Of a stretch of DNA of 64,000 nt, positions 1 to 11,850 are shown in pieces. The position numbers and the translations under genes are program-made. Position 1 is the first letter of the stretch. Each line of letters begins with the position of its first letter. The notes under the pieces were generated by a model. That model searched no databases and had not been told where the DNA came from. It worked only from the letters and a program-made list of their open reading frames with translations. Source of the DNA: Medicago truncatula (taxonomy: Eukaryota; Streptophyta; Magnoliopsida; Fabales; Fabaceae); NCBI RefSeq assembly GCF_003473485.1, contig NC_053048.1:45768255-45832254 (forward strand). Reading direction: 5' to 3'.

Positions 1-708
1 CAAGACGAAGTATATGGAATGTAACTTCAGCGGAAGGAGAAGTAGGTCTACCTTGGAGGTGAAAGTTAGAGATCATATCATACCCCAAGTTACACGGTTT
101 AAATATCTTGGGTCCTTCATACAAAATGACGAAGAAATAGAAGCAGATGTAAGTCATCGTATTCAAGCTGGGTGGTTGAAATGGAGAAGAGCCTCAGGTG
201 TTTTGTGTGATAAGAAAGTACCACTTAAGTTGAAAGGAAAGTTCTATCAGACAGCAGTCAGACCGGCGTTGTTGTATGGTACAGAGTGTTGGACGGTTAA
301 GAGTCAACATGAGAATCAAGTAAGTGTAGCAGAGATGAGGATGTTGCGTTGGATGAGTGGTAAGACTAGACAGGATAGGATTAGGAATGACACCATTAGA
401 GAGAGAGTGGAGGTAGCACCTATAGTAGAAAAGTTGGTAGAAAATAGGCTTAGATGGTTTGAGCATGTAGAGAGAAGACCCGTAGATGCCGTGGTAAGAA
501 GAGTAGATCAAATGGAGGATAATCAAGTTAAAAGAGGTAGAGGAAGACCTAGGAAAACTATTAGAGAAACCATTAGAAAGGATTTAGAGGTCAATGAGTT
601 GGATCCAAATTTGGTGTATGATTGAACACTATGGCGTCATTTGATCCATGTAGCCGACCCACTTAGTGGGATAAGGCTTGGTTGTTGTTGTTGTTGTTGT
701 TGTTGGTA
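1..708 (+). mobile_element. RTE-type LINE, 3' end of ORF2 and 3' tail
   Basis: The open frame at 14-625 encodes about 203 residues typical of the end of a plant RTE-type reverse transcriptase ORF: FKYLGS near the start, then RPALLYGTECW, the RMLRWMSG segment, a RLRWFEHVERRP segment and a RGRGRPRKT basic stretch. After the stop comes a short 3' UTR with the family hallmark (ACTTAGTGGGATAAGGCTTGG) ending in a TTG microsatellite at about 681-706. The 5' part lies beyond the window edge. The frame is uninterrupted here, so this copy is fairly young. Three shorter relatives occur at 21238-21482, 21538-21688 and 56589-56852. It sits opposite in strand to the ADF gene and inside or beside an L1 remnant. 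Confidence 0.85.
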
Positions 709-709
709 T

Positions 710-2105
710 TGTATTGGATCCTTTCCTTTTAAGTTTTTGGATGTTCTGATGGGGAAAATCCAAGAAGGTTTGAGACTTGGAAACCAGTGTTTGGTAAAAC
801 TAGAAAACATCTTTTATTATGGAAAGGTAAACATCTACCATTGTATGTATTCTCTTTCTTTAAAGCTCCAAAGAGAGTAATGAAGGACTTAATCAGATTC
901 AGAGGATTGTTTTATGGGGGATTTAGCCGATCGGAGGGAAATTGCTTTGGTTAATGGGGAGAATGTGTGTCTTCCATAGAATTAAGGAGGTTTGGGGGTA
1001 AAAAGTTTGGAGTTATTTCATAAATCGATTTTAGATAAATGGATTTAGAGATGCTTGGTGGACAAGGAGGCTTTATGGCATGGGTTATTGTCTTTCAAGT
1101 ATGGTGATTTGGACAAAGCACTTCTCGTTGATACTTCTTTGGTTGGAAGTGGCAGCTCTTTGTGGTGGAGAAATCTGACATTGTTAGGTGTTGGAAATAA
1201 TTCAAGTTTGTGGAGGTTCTTTGAAAAGGGGTTAGCAGAAGGTTGAGGGGTGGTTTAGAGATTTCTTTAAGCAATGATAAATGGTGCGGTATTTCCTTAC
1301 CGAGGAATTTGTTTCCACGTTAGGTTTGTGTGAACAAATATGGGTGTGTAGCCAAAATGGATCGCTGATTAGATGATGTTTGGGTGTGGAATTGGCAATA
1401 AAAGAGATAGTGGCGTAAATCTTTGTTTGCTTAGGAAGAAGAATTGTTAGGGGAATGATGTTTAAATAGCTTGGAGGGATTTGCAGTCGAGTCTTTTTAT
1501 TCACATTTGAACTATTTAAGAGATTCATTGTCTTCAAATAAGGCATTTCAGATATTGTGGTTATGTGATATGCAGTCTAAGATTCAGGTTTTTGTGTGGA
1601 GGCTCCTACAAGGTTATTTGCCAAATAGAGATTAATTGAGTAAGAGGGGTAATTTCTAATCCTTATGGTTTTCATCTCTTTTTTTCTTTCCCCTTTGTTC
1701 ATAGCGTCCGGTCCGTTGGTTGGGTTTTCAAGTCACTTTTCACAGCGATGATACTAAACATTTTTTGCAACATGGGAGTTTTTTAGAGGAAATCATTTGA
1801 GCAAAGGTATAACATTTGGTATGGCTGGTTGTAGTTTGGTCAGTGTGGCTGTTAAATTCTATTCTCTTTCAGGATGGGTTGGCGGATTGTAATGCCTTGG
1901 TGGCCAAAATACAGGCTGCGTCTTGGAGTTTGTTTATACGAAGAGTGGGTGGGTGGAAAAGTTAGGTCATCTTATTGTGATTGGTGTGTGTCCTTTGGGT
2001 TGTTTTGGTTACTTGCAATGTGAGCTTTCATTGTATTGTGAACTGGAGTACCCCTTGTACTCAGTTGCAATAATATTCCATTTGATTATAAAAAAATATA
2101 AACTG
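710..2105 (+). mobile_element. L1-type LINE remnant (C-terminal ORF2, zf-RVT region)
   Basis: Fragments in several plus-strand frames read like the C-terminal half of a plant L1 ORF2. Around 760-890 there is an ETWKPVFGKT-like start and a FFKAPKRVMKDLIRF segment. Around 1055-1246 is VDKEALWHGLLSFKYGD followed by SLWWRNLTLLG. Around 1560-1640 is a zf-RVT-like segment (IQVFVWRLLQG). The piece ends near 2105 in an A-rich tail after CCCCTTGTACTCAGTTG. Frames shift repeatedly and stops are frequent, so it is an old, dead copy. The RTE fragment to the left abuts it at about 708 and may have been inserted into it. Confidence 0.7.
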
Positions 2106-2460
2106 AAAAACTACATTCTACAATATTTAGTAAAATAAATAAACAGTCAATACTGTATCTAAACAATAAGACAATAAATTTAGCCCAAGACAATGAAACA
2201 ATAGACATATAACTTGATAATCAGAGAACACACAAAAAACGACTCTTTTGACAAACACAAATTAATTGCATAGCATGGTTATCTTGAAACCGCGAAAGAT
2301 ATGTTGATTGCACAAATCATAATATCATATGTGCAAAAGAAAATGCATAAGAGATGCCTTGTCTTCCAAACATCGCAGATTGCAGACAAAGTTAATAGTA
2401 TAATTTTGCATGATTAATAATTAATTACATAAAGAGACGAGACGGAAGGGAAAAACTAAC

Positions 2461-2943
2461 CATGCAATGAAGAAGATTTTGCTCTTTTGACAATTCTCAG
2501 CAGTGACAAAATCGAAGTCAAAAACAGCATATCTGCAATCATTATCAGGCAAAGACGCAGCAAAATCGTCATAACTCTCAGCAGGACCACCAGTCTTCTC
2601 AACCACAACCTCCCTTTTCTTTTCATCAACCTTAAAGATGACATAACGATGGACCTTCTTTTGCTTCAATTCCATGAAGGTGTTTTTGCTGTTATCATCA
2701 ACACCCATGCCAGATGAAGCATTTGGCTGTAATATGTTGTAATTCAAACTTATCAACTTGGTTTTTACTTTGAATGCACACACAATTACAAAAATATATT
2801 CACAATCCAAAAGTTATCTTACTGAAATCATGCTTGAAATATGAAAAGAAAAATCATATAAATTAATCTCAAAGAAAAATAAAGAAAATAAATTAGTAGT
2901 ATATGGTGTTGAAGGTTACCCGGCTGAGACCTCTGAAAGACAT
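2461..2943 (-). CDS. ADF6: Actin-depolymerizing factor, ADF6-like (5' exons; last exon outside window)
   Basis: ADF/cofilin binds F- and G-actin and severs and depolymerises filaments in the cytoplasm. Exon 1 is 2920-2943, encoding MSFRGLSR, followed by a GTAAC donor. Exon 2 is 2461-2726, encoding [11 protein letters not shown] through KIFFIA and the first two bases of a Trp codon, then a GTTAGT donor. The [10 protein letters not shown] start is that of the ADF6 subgroup; [37 protein letters not shown] and [11 protein letters not shown] match the ADF-H fold. About 96 of an expected 146 or so residues are present. No third exon is recognisable between 2105 and 2460; it should lie left of the window, beyond the LINEs in intron 2. 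If it is absent there, this is a truncated pseudogene. Confidence 0.85.
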
Positions 2944-5005
2944 GGAAAATGGTGAATTTGAGGATTATGGAAAATGGGATGTAACTAGTATAGACACATT
3001 GGATTGGATTGGTTTGGTTTTATAAATTAAAAGAGTTCAGAAAAAAAAATAAAATGAACAGAGTGGGGCGGTGCGTTGAGGCAACGCTAACTAGAACAGA
3101 ATTGAATTGAGGAGCCATCACACACAAAAATAAAAGATTCTCCACCACCCATGGACCCCACTATTTTCACTGTTTGCTTTATCACTCCACAATTCACATC
3201 AATTCGCCGCATATGCCCACACCAGTACACGTTTGGGATAAGTTGCTTAGGTTTTGAAATTAAAATTATTTAAAGAAACATGTGATTTGGTTTGATTGGA
3301 TTGCGTTTTAAAGTAAAATCTTAATTAAACTCTGGATTGGTTAGTGTGATTTTTTAGAGACAATATTTTTTTTTTCAAAACATTAAAGTCAAATTAAAAA
3401 GTACATTATATTTTTTAGTAATGTTTTAAATTTCATTCAATATTTTCTTAAAAAAATAATTCAACATTACAATTTGATTTTTATCTAACAATGATCGGAG
3501 TACATAGATCAAATTGAAAATGTGAACAAAAAGTACCCTTATTTTGTAAAAGACTAAGATTTTATCTTTTTTTTTTAAACGTTCAAGTAACACAAATATA
3601 TTTTTGAAATAAAAAGCAAATAAAATTTAACAAGAGAAAAAAAATGATAAAAGTACTCTTATTTTGCATAAGACTAAGTTTTCATTGAGTTTCTACGAGT
3701 ATTTATCTAGGTGGCATATATGTTTAATTATTGTTTTTCTTATGTTGCGGTTTGATTTGGTTTGGTTCAATGATAAAATAAAAATTGCAAACCGAACCAA
3801 ACTACGCGGTAGAGTAAAAAAATAATTTAAATACATCTTAACTAAATGCGGTTTTGATTTGAGTTGGTTAAGTTTGCCGTTTTTCTATTGATTTGGTTTG
3901 GAATACCTCTACACGCCACACCTTCTCATGTGTCACATTAACTTACATAAATTAAAGGGTCTTGCTAACAAGTGCTTATGCTTTTTTTTTCAAGTAATTT
4001 AGTGGCTGTAAATTCATCTTTTTATGGTGAATAAATATTTTTCGCACATGTTAAAGAAACCATAAGTAGTAATTTTTCATTTGAAACTACAATTTTTAAA
4101 CTTTTAAAAAGTATAATTTGTCATTTTTAACCACTTTTTAACACAATATTTTTATTGTTGTTCTTTTAACTAATCCCCCAAGAGCCCTCTCTATCATTTC
4201 CCTTAAAAAGGGCCGTGCTAACATATCAAACATATCATCTATGTGCCCTTGGATTTCTTTGGATAGTAAGTATTTGATAAAAAATAATTATTATTAAAAG
4301 TTTGAGAAAAAAGCCTGATACAATTTTTAATAACACAACTTTATCTTTGATAGCTTAACATGTGTAGATGTGTTAACATTTTCCTTTGAAAAATATGAAT
4401 ACAAAACAATAGACAATAGATAATTTATTTTTCCTAGCTTAATCATAAATAGTTTATTTTTCCTAATTTAATCAAAAAAATTGAGTTCAAATTCATTCAT
4501 GAAATTGCAGTCATGTTAAATCTCTTGATGAGACCATTTTGTCATCATTGCAGTTTAATTTGTTCGAAAAATCTCTGCAATTATACGCATAAATACCTTA
4601 GTCATAAAAAATATATAAATATAAAGAAGATGGTATGTAGATTATGATATGATAAATATTGAGTTATCATTTCCACCGTCATTTAACAACAACTAATCCG
4701 TATCAAAAAACTTATGGAGCATACTCCCATCAAACGATTATGAATATTTTAAAAAGTATGTGACTCTTCTAATTTTATTCAAATTAGGCCTTCCAAAAAA
4801 ATTAGAGAGTGTTCTACAAAAATTTAAAGATTAATTTGGTTTAGTCTAAAATATTTATTCTCCGACCTCTCTCTCCACGATGTTACTCTGTGGATGCAGA
4901 CAGGGTTCAAATCTGAGCACCAAACTAAACCCATTGAGTTCTCATATCATATCATATCATGTAATTTGACTTGAAAGCAACAAACACGACATTGAAAGTA
5001 TCGAA
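2944..5005. other. Intergenic region between divergent ADF and RUS2 genes
   Basis: This AT-rich region holds the promoters of two divergently transcribed genes and no convincing coding sequence. A roughly 40-bp motif occurs twice in direct orientation at about 3528 and 3648 (AAAGTAC.CTTATTTTG core). A stretch at 3735-3900 has inverted GGTTTGATTTGGTTTGG and AACCGAACCAAAC segments, which look like a degraded inverted-repeat element. Between about 3957 and 4385 there are MITE-like pieces (GGGTCTTGCTAACAAGTGC start; a segment at 4080-4200 recurs in diverged form at 41120-41230). Confidence 0.4.
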
Positions 5006-8000
5006 ATGGAGAAAAACGAAGAAAATCCTCTCTTCTGGTACGAAACTTCCAACTCCGTTTCTTGCCGTCATCAATTTCAACCCGACGGTCAACTCTCCGT
5101 ACGTCCTTTCTTCCCTAATCTCAATTCAACACTCGCTCAATGCTCTTAACTTAACCGTTTTCTATATTATCTTTCTCTATAGGTAACTCTTGTTGATGAT
5201 TTTAGACCTTTATATCAAAAGCTTGCTTGTTCTTTCATGAACAAATTCTTCCCCTCAGGATATCCTTACAGGTTCATTCATTTTTCCCCATTCCTCAATT
5301 AACTTCTTTCTATAAACAACTTAATTAAGCTTTTATCTTATAAGTGCTTATGTATGTATGTAGATAAGCTCAATTAAGTCAATTCAAACAATCCCGTAGT
5401 GACGGCTTTGTTTAGAGTTTAGATAAGGTTGTTCAATTACTCAAATTTCTAGCGTTTTCCTTTGTAGTGTGAATGAAGGTTATCTTAGATACACGCAGTT
5501 TCGAGCAGTACAACATGTTACCAGTGCTGCATTGTCAGTCTTATCTACTCAGGTGCTCTTTCTCATAACTTGCAATTTCATAAATTTTGGTGAACTGTGT
5601 AAATTAAGAATCGGAAGACTTATCAGAATCTTATTATGAATTGTAAGAGATATTAATATTAAAAAAATTTAATTTTTATATAAAAACAAGTGAGAGAACA
5701 AAATTATAAGCTGATATTTGATATATAAACCTCAAAATAATTCAAATCATACATAAGTTCATTAATAAAGGAAAAGTAAGTGGCCGACTGAACTAATTTA
5801 GGTGGTGATTCATTAGATAATTAATCGAGATTCATCATAGTGAATATGGATTCATTATAATGAATTGGGATTCTAAATGAGATTCATAACGAAAATAGAT
5901 AGAAATTCATATCAATTGCGTTCAGTTTTGTATCGAATTGAGATATGAATCACATGTATCTATGAAGCACGGACATGATACGTATCCGATACGACGATAT
6001 GTCAGACATTGAAAAACATAGGATACAATATGTTTAAGATACATATATAAAAATTAAAATAAAGTTGTAAACATTAGTTAAAAAATTTAAACTAAAATCA
6101 GAACACAAACTCAAGAGAATTGGTGAATTTCATACTAAACTCAAAACTCTGTCTAATTATAATAAATTGGAATTGCAAATCATTGTCTTACATAAACCAA
6201 ACTCCGAAGAAGTCAGAGCACAATCTTGAAAAATAAACAAATCTTGAAAAATGCTAATAAATTAAATGGGTGCATTAACATTTACATGCATCAATTAAAG
6301 TAGAGAGAGGAGGTAATTAAAGTTAGAGAATAGCAATTAAAGAAGAGTATTTACCTATCTGCTTGATACATTTATTTGCTAGTTGTGAGAATGGATTTAC
6401 ATAAAATTATCGTGTATTATGCTTACATTTTATTCAAAGAATAGTATTTACCTATCTGCTTGATACATTTATTTGCTAGTTGTGAGAATGGATTTACATA
6501 AAATTATCGTGTATTAACTGGGTGTTCTTGTGTAGTCACTGCTAATTGCTGCAGGGTTGAGGCCCACCCCTGCACAAGCAACTGCTGTTAGCTGGGTAAT
6601 TTGATACTAATCTGCTATTGCCAATTTCTCATTCTAGTAATATTATCATGTATTTAATGCATACCCTGTTTGTGTTGCATGCATCCAGATTTTGAAGGAT
6701 GGAATGCAACATGTAGGGAAGCTAATATGTAGCAATTGGGGCGCAAGAATGGATTCTGACCCTAAACGATGGAGGTTACTAGGTTTGCCAATTTAGCTTG
6801 TGACTTTTCTTCTCATCTCACCCCTTTCTCCCCTTGTTATTTTAGTAATAACTTGCTTAATTTACAAGTTGTCTGACTGTTATTAACTTTACATTTTGCA
6901 GCCGATGTGCTTTACGATGTAGGCATGGGCTTGGAAGTGCTTTCTCCGTTATGCCCACATCTTTTTCTTGAAATGGCAGGCCTAGGAAATTTTGCTAAGG
7001 TTTATTTTTTTATCGAGTTCTTCGATAAGTTATTGTACGTTATGGCATTTGCTGCAATTTAGAGTTGATTCATTGATAATGGTTTATTAAAGACTATATT
7101 TCATGATTAAGAACTTTAGTATCCTATTCTAGATTTATAGTGAATTTATAAAATTAAATTAAATTTTTAGCTATTAACTTTTTTACTGTTATTATGGAGT
7201 TAACAGGGGATGGCTGTTGTTGCAGCTAGAGCAACACGATTGCCTATATATTCTTCATTTGCTAAAGAAGGAAATCTCAGCGACCTATTTGCTAAAGGAG
7301 AGGCTTTTTCAACTCTCTGTAATGTTGTGGGAATTGGAGTTGGGATTCGATTAGCATCTACTGTCTGTTCATCAATGCAGGGAAAGGTATAGATACTTTT
7401 TTTTTGTTTGTTCTTTGGCTTTAGTGTTAGATTTAATTTTCAACTTGTATTGTACAATTAGTTTGAGGTTTAGAAGATTATACATTTTATTGAAACTTTT
7501 CAAAGTTGGTTTACAATGCTTCGTACCAATTTACCCAGAAAAAGAAGTAAAATATATTTTTAATTCAATTTCTAGATGAAAACGGATAGCAACAGGGGAA
7601 CAAATTTTTCATGTGAAATTGGACTTAGGACAGAGCTCAAGATTCGAGCTTCATGATTAAGTTCTTAACTTGAAATATTTGTTTAGCTCAGTTTATTGGT
7701 TCTTGGGCTCCTACCCTTTCTTCAAATAACCCCCACTCAACTCTTTCTCTGTGTCATTTAAACCCTTCAACTTTGGTTTGACTTGAAAAATGTTAGCTGT
7801 AGCAATTTAACATTTTCTCCACCCTTAAAATTGTTTTTCTTTCAAGAGGGTAATGTCTAAAATTAACTGTAACTTTAAGGTGGTATGTTGAAAAAATGTT
7901 GAATCCCAGCAATGTGTAACTGTTGTTGAAATTAATTGAAAAGTTAAGGTTTTAAGTTTAACAAAATATTGTGGTGGATGTGAAGTGCCCAAAAATGAGA

Positions 8001-9125
8001 TGTCTTCTGTTAGAATTATGTGTTATGGTGGCAAGATTATAAATCAAATGTTGCTTACGGAGTCATGCACAAGAGCATATAAGTCATATATATACTTCAT
8101 TTGCAATGAGCCCATTACTTAAAATGTGAAAGGAAAAATTTCATTTTTCACTTATTTTCTCTCTAGAGATGTAACTAATCATGCAGCATGTCTTAGTGAA
8201 AAATATACATTTTATTGATGATTCACAATTGTTGCGTGAAGCCTTTTTTGTCATTCTCTGTGTGTCCTTTCTCCTTTCAGATTTCATTCGGTGGTTTTAT
8301 ATTATTACAGTGTTTATTTGCTATCAGAACCATTACTCAAAATATGAAAGGAAGCAAATATTATCTTCTAGCTTACTCTCTCGAGATATAATTAATCATG
8401 TTACAGAACTCAATGCTAAACATATACTGTATCGATGATTCCAACTGATTCATTATGAAACATTTATGTCAGTTGGTTGTGTGTCCGCTCCTTTCGATTA
8501 TACATATATACTGCGTGTCTGAAGAGATGAGAGCAACTCCTATCAATACTTTGAATCCACGGAGAACTGCAATGGTCGTGACTGATTTTCTCAAGGTGTG
8601 ATTCCGATTATTATAGTAAATGAAAACTCGCTTCTTTTTTCCTTCCTTTATTTGGAAAAGGTAAAATGGTGTTTGACTGTTAATTGCATTCTGAAACAGG
8701 CAGGAATTGTATCAAGCCCTGCTGACCTAAGATATAAAGAAGATCTGCTTTTTCCTGTGAGAGTCAAAGAAGATGCTGGAAATGTAAGAGTTGGCAAGGC
8801 TTTACACGAGGTTATTAAGCCTTCCAAGCTTACTGAATTAAAACAGTTATTCCCTAAGGAGAAGTTTCTTTTAAATCGTGGGGGTAAATGCATTGACATG
8901 GTATTGAAGCAAGATGCTAGTGGCGAAGATGCATTGAGAGGGTGGCTAGTTGCTGCATTTGCTGCGCAAATTGAGAGTTCTTCCCATGAGCTTAGTGCTA
9001 GTGTTCTGCAAGAGGCCTATGAGAAAATGAATGGAGTCTTTCCTGTATTTTTAAAAGAATTACAGAACAAAGGGTGGCACACTGATCGCTTTCTGGATGG
9101 AACTGGGAGCCGCTTCGCATTCTAG
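5006..9125 (+). CDS. RUS2: ROOT UVB SENSITIVE 2 (RUS2/WXR1-like, DUF647)
   Basis: RUS2 acts with RUS1 in early seedling development, UV-B perception in roots and auxin transport in Arabidopsis; its biochemistry is unsettled. Exons by splice sites and frame: 5006-5098, 5183-5271, 5468-5552, 6536-6595, 6689-6782, 6902-6999, 7207-7386, 8473-8595, 8700-9125, giving 415 residues against about 430 in Arabidopsis. Strong family matches are KFFPSGYPYSVNEGYLRYTQF, LSTQSLLIAAGLRPTPAQAT, WILKDGMQHVGKLICSNWGA, LCPHLFLEMAGLGNFAKGMA, TRLPIYSSFAKEGNLSDLFA and the C-terminal GWHTDRFLDGTGSRFAF. The ATG at 5006 opens MEKNEENPLFWYETSNSVS, which aligns with the WIETADSVS start of the family. Exon 8 (LVVCPLLSIIHIYCVSEEM) is less conserved than the rest. 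Intron 3 and intron 7 carry internal duplications. Confidence 0.92.
6346..6516. repeat. Direct repeat in RUS2 intron 3 (97-bp period)
   Basis: A 74-bp segment at 6346-6419 (AGTATTTACCTATCTGCTTG...) recurs without change at 6443-6516, giving a 97-bp period. The second copy ends 19 bases before exon 4. Identity of both copies means a recent tandem duplication. Confidence 0.9.
8095..8510. repeat. Diverged tandem duplication in RUS2 intron 7 reaching into exon 8
   Basis: Segment 8105-8300 and segment 8327-8510 align in direct orientation: CCATTACTTAAAATGTGAAA with CCATTACTCAAAATATGAAA, then GAGATGTAACTAATCATG with GAGATATAATTAATCATG, then a TGTGTGTCCTTTCTCC stretch (about 8260) with TGTGTGTCCGCTCC, the latter being within exon 8. 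Divergence is perhaps a quarter of positions, so the event is old. Confidence 0.6.
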
Positions 9126-10909
9126 TGTTTTTATGAAAATCTCATATTGGTTTCAGTAGGATTTCGCTCATTATTTGAGAGATTTTGATGTACTATGGGT
9201 TGAGTAAAATTCAATGGTTCATATTATTACCTTTATTAACTGTACATTTAACTATTTTTTAAAGTAGTATTAGATGTACTGAAAAAAATATTAGATTAAA
9301 ATCAACATTGCTCTGCACAAACTGATATAAAATTTCATTGCTCAGCTAGTTCTGCTCACATAGTTTATTGGGTTCTATTTTAATTTCAATTTATAAGAGT
9401 GTTGTAGAAAATGTGTTACATATTGTGATGTTAGTACTCTTTAGTCTCTACGGTGAACAATATTAGCGGAAACATATCGCAGGAGTGGAGCAACACAACA
9501 ATACAACATTTTTTTTAAAGAGCAATACAACATTATCAAGCTGAACTTGAATCTGAAAAACCAATGTGGAGCATGGGTGAGGAAGAGCACCCTTTCATCA
9601 GAAAATAAATTGCAACCTCATAATTAGATACAACCACAATTTTCTTCAAACCTCTAATATATATATATATTTTTTAATCTGACTCTCTTATTATTGTCAC
9701 CCCCACTGATACATTTTTTTCAGTTGAGCCTGCTAGTGTTTTTTTTAATGGATAACTCCTTCGCCAACATAAGGGTGGAACTCTTAATACATAACCAGAT
9801 GTAGCTAATTCAACGGTAATGAAATGACAATAGTCATTTGAAACTTCATACACATAAGTAGAGGAGTCGGAGTTCAAACTCCGGGCTCTGACATAACAAA
9901 TTTGGAATTTTTTTCAGTTTAAATATGACTTATGGGCCTAATTCATATTAACATTGCGCAATAATTAGTTCCAATCTTTCCTTGCCTCATAATTGAACCA
10001 AACAGATATGCTAAACCAATATTAGCACTTTTAATATTATGGAGACATTCAAAGCACGTGGTCCTAAAAGATGGAAATAACAAATGATCATTTATATATT
10101 GAATAAAAGTAATGATTTATATAGTATTATTCCTCTTCGAAATTTGACTGATGACCAGTTTCTTTTTTGAGGTGCCAAGTAGTCATTAGCTTTAGTTGTT
10201 GAAACTATAAATTAATTTGCAACTTTAAACAATCAATCATCAAAGATTAGCTTTTGTTGAAAATAAGAGGCAAATTTGCACTGATTTAAAACAGGGAAAA
10301 GATTTTACTATGGCATTACATTCAATTACCAGTCAAACAAGTACATTTAACTAGGAGAAAGGTTTTTTCTTCATCATACACAGTAATTTCTGAACAGACA
10401 AAAATTGGAAGTATTAAATCATTATTTCGTTGCTTAGAAGTCAAGTTAGGAGGAGCACACTATCAATAATCAACAGTCAAAAGTCAGCTTTAAAATTTCG
10501 ATAATTTATTTGAGACAGTTTTTCCTCCTCCCCCACGTAGAGTAATTTATCTTTAACATAGTGGGGTCCGATTAAACATGCACATTAAATCATTGGATCG
10601 TATTATTCATGAAGATCATGAAAAATGATCAAATTATTATTTTGAAAGTGTCATGCCTTTTTCACCTATTAAACAAGTGACACCATACATGAGTCAACAT
10701 CCATTGATAAATTAGTTACTTTAGGTGTGAACATATGGCAAATCTTGTTCAGAGTTTTCTGCTTCAATAAAAGAATCCCTTTTGGACTTTAATCAAGTGG
10801 GGATCGATATTAAATAAGTAAAAACCATGTCCATCTTTTTTTTTTTTCGATAAAAGTGTAATTGCGAAGAAAAAAAATATTTTGACGTGTTAAGCACTGT
10901 TCCACAAAT
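9126..10909. other. Gene-free region downstream of RUS2
   Basis: The first 150 bases are presumably the RUS2 3' UTR. Beyond it I see AT-rich sequence without coding potential apart from a SINE-like piece at 9692-9893. Confidence 0.5.
9692..9893 (-). mobile_element. SINE-like fragment
   Basis: Read on the minus strand it contains GTCAGAGCCCGGAGTTTGAA followed by CTCCTCTACTTATGTGTATG, closely resembling the better preserved minus-strand SINE at 30750-30862 (ATGATTGGGGTTTGAACTTC, then CCTCCACTTGTGTGTGTAAG). The GTTTGAAC part fits a Pol III B box. A clear A box is not visible, so the element is truncated or the call is wrong. Confidence 0.4.
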
Positions 10910-11595
10910 CAAGTGTTAACTCGTAAGTTCACCCGAATTTACGTTTTTAGATGGCAAGAACGTGTAAACTCGAAGGTAAGCTCGGTTTTTGGTGAAATCG
11001 GAAAGTTTGACGAGATTGACCGAGTTAACACGTGTTAAACTCGGAGTAAACTCGTTCGAGTTTACCTTTGAATTTTTTAATTTTGGTTATTTTTTTTGTC
11101 TCATTTTCTTTCAAAATCCAATTCTTTTTTCAATCCCAAAGTGCTGAAATGAAGCATTTACGGTTAACATAACTCATTTTTTTCCATGCTTGTTATGTAC
11201 AGAAGCTACGCCAATGTGTGACAATGACATATATTGAATTTTAGGGAATGCATTCAGAAGCTTGTTATTATTGATTGATTTGAAATCATTCAAATATATT
11301 ACTTGCTCAAGTATTTAAATGAGAAAATGGAACAATTGAAGTTAAAGTTACAACTGAAGATGGAACAGAGTTTAAATGTACTGATAAATTTTGTTTTTTA
11401 TTGTTAGAGTTTATTATTTAAATGTGGTTAATTGATTATGTTTTGTTTAAATATTAGCTTACATATGTTATATATATAATAAATTTTATATAATTTAATT
11501 TTAGGTAAACTCGTACGAGTTTACGAGTCGAGTTTATGATTCGAGTTTACATAACTAAAATGAGTTTAGGTAAACTCTCGAGTTGTAAAATCTTG
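10910..11595. mobile_element. Fold-back element with long imperfect terminal inverted repeats
   Basis: The left end (CAAGTGTTAACTCGTAAGTT...) and the reverse complement of the right end (CAAGATTTTACAACTCGAGA...) align over about 60-90 bp, and both arms are packed with CGAGTTTA/TAAACTCG motifs. The centre has no coding sequence. Ends and target duplication are not sharp, so the superfamily is unassigned; a non-autonomous DNA transposon is the likeliest reading. Confidence 0.5.
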
Positions 11596-11747
11596 TGTTA
11601 AGATTATATCAATTAGATTGATTTTCTCTCTTATTCTAACTTAAACTATCTCTTATTCCCGTAAGATCGAATCCGTTTTCAGGATTTTAACATGCATTTT
11701 TATTTTTTGTAAGTATTCCGGCTAAACTTCTCAAAACAAACAATTGT

Positions 11748-11850
11748 CCCCGTGAGCTTAACTCAGTTGATAAAGACAATGTATAATATATGCAAGGTTT
11801 GAAGTTCGAACTCTCGACACTACAAAATAAAATCCCTACAATTAATATTA
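11748..11850 (+). mobile_element. tRNA-derived SINE
   Basis: GTGAGCTTAACTCAGTTGAT resembles a tRNA 5' end with a Pol III A box, and GAAGTTCGAACTCTCGACAC about 35 bases further on resembles the B box. Spacing and order fit a tRNA-related SINE head. It is too divergent to be a functional tRNA gene, with no foldable cloverleaf seen. Confidence 0.6.

Noticed and set aside
194-526. 110-codon minus-strand frame
   Set aside because: Antisense shadow of the RTE reverse transcriptase frame.
4971-5186. 71-codon plus frame at the start of RUS2
   Set aside because: Wrong frame; the real exon 1 is 5006-5098 in another frame, followed by a GTACGT donor.
8181-8438. 85-codon plus frame in RUS2 intron 7
   Set aside because: Intronic, unlike any RUS2 sequence; it arises in the duplicated intron segment.
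11748-11830. Possible tRNA gene
   Set aside because: A and B boxes are present but stems do not pair well and the sequence continues as a SINE-like tail.
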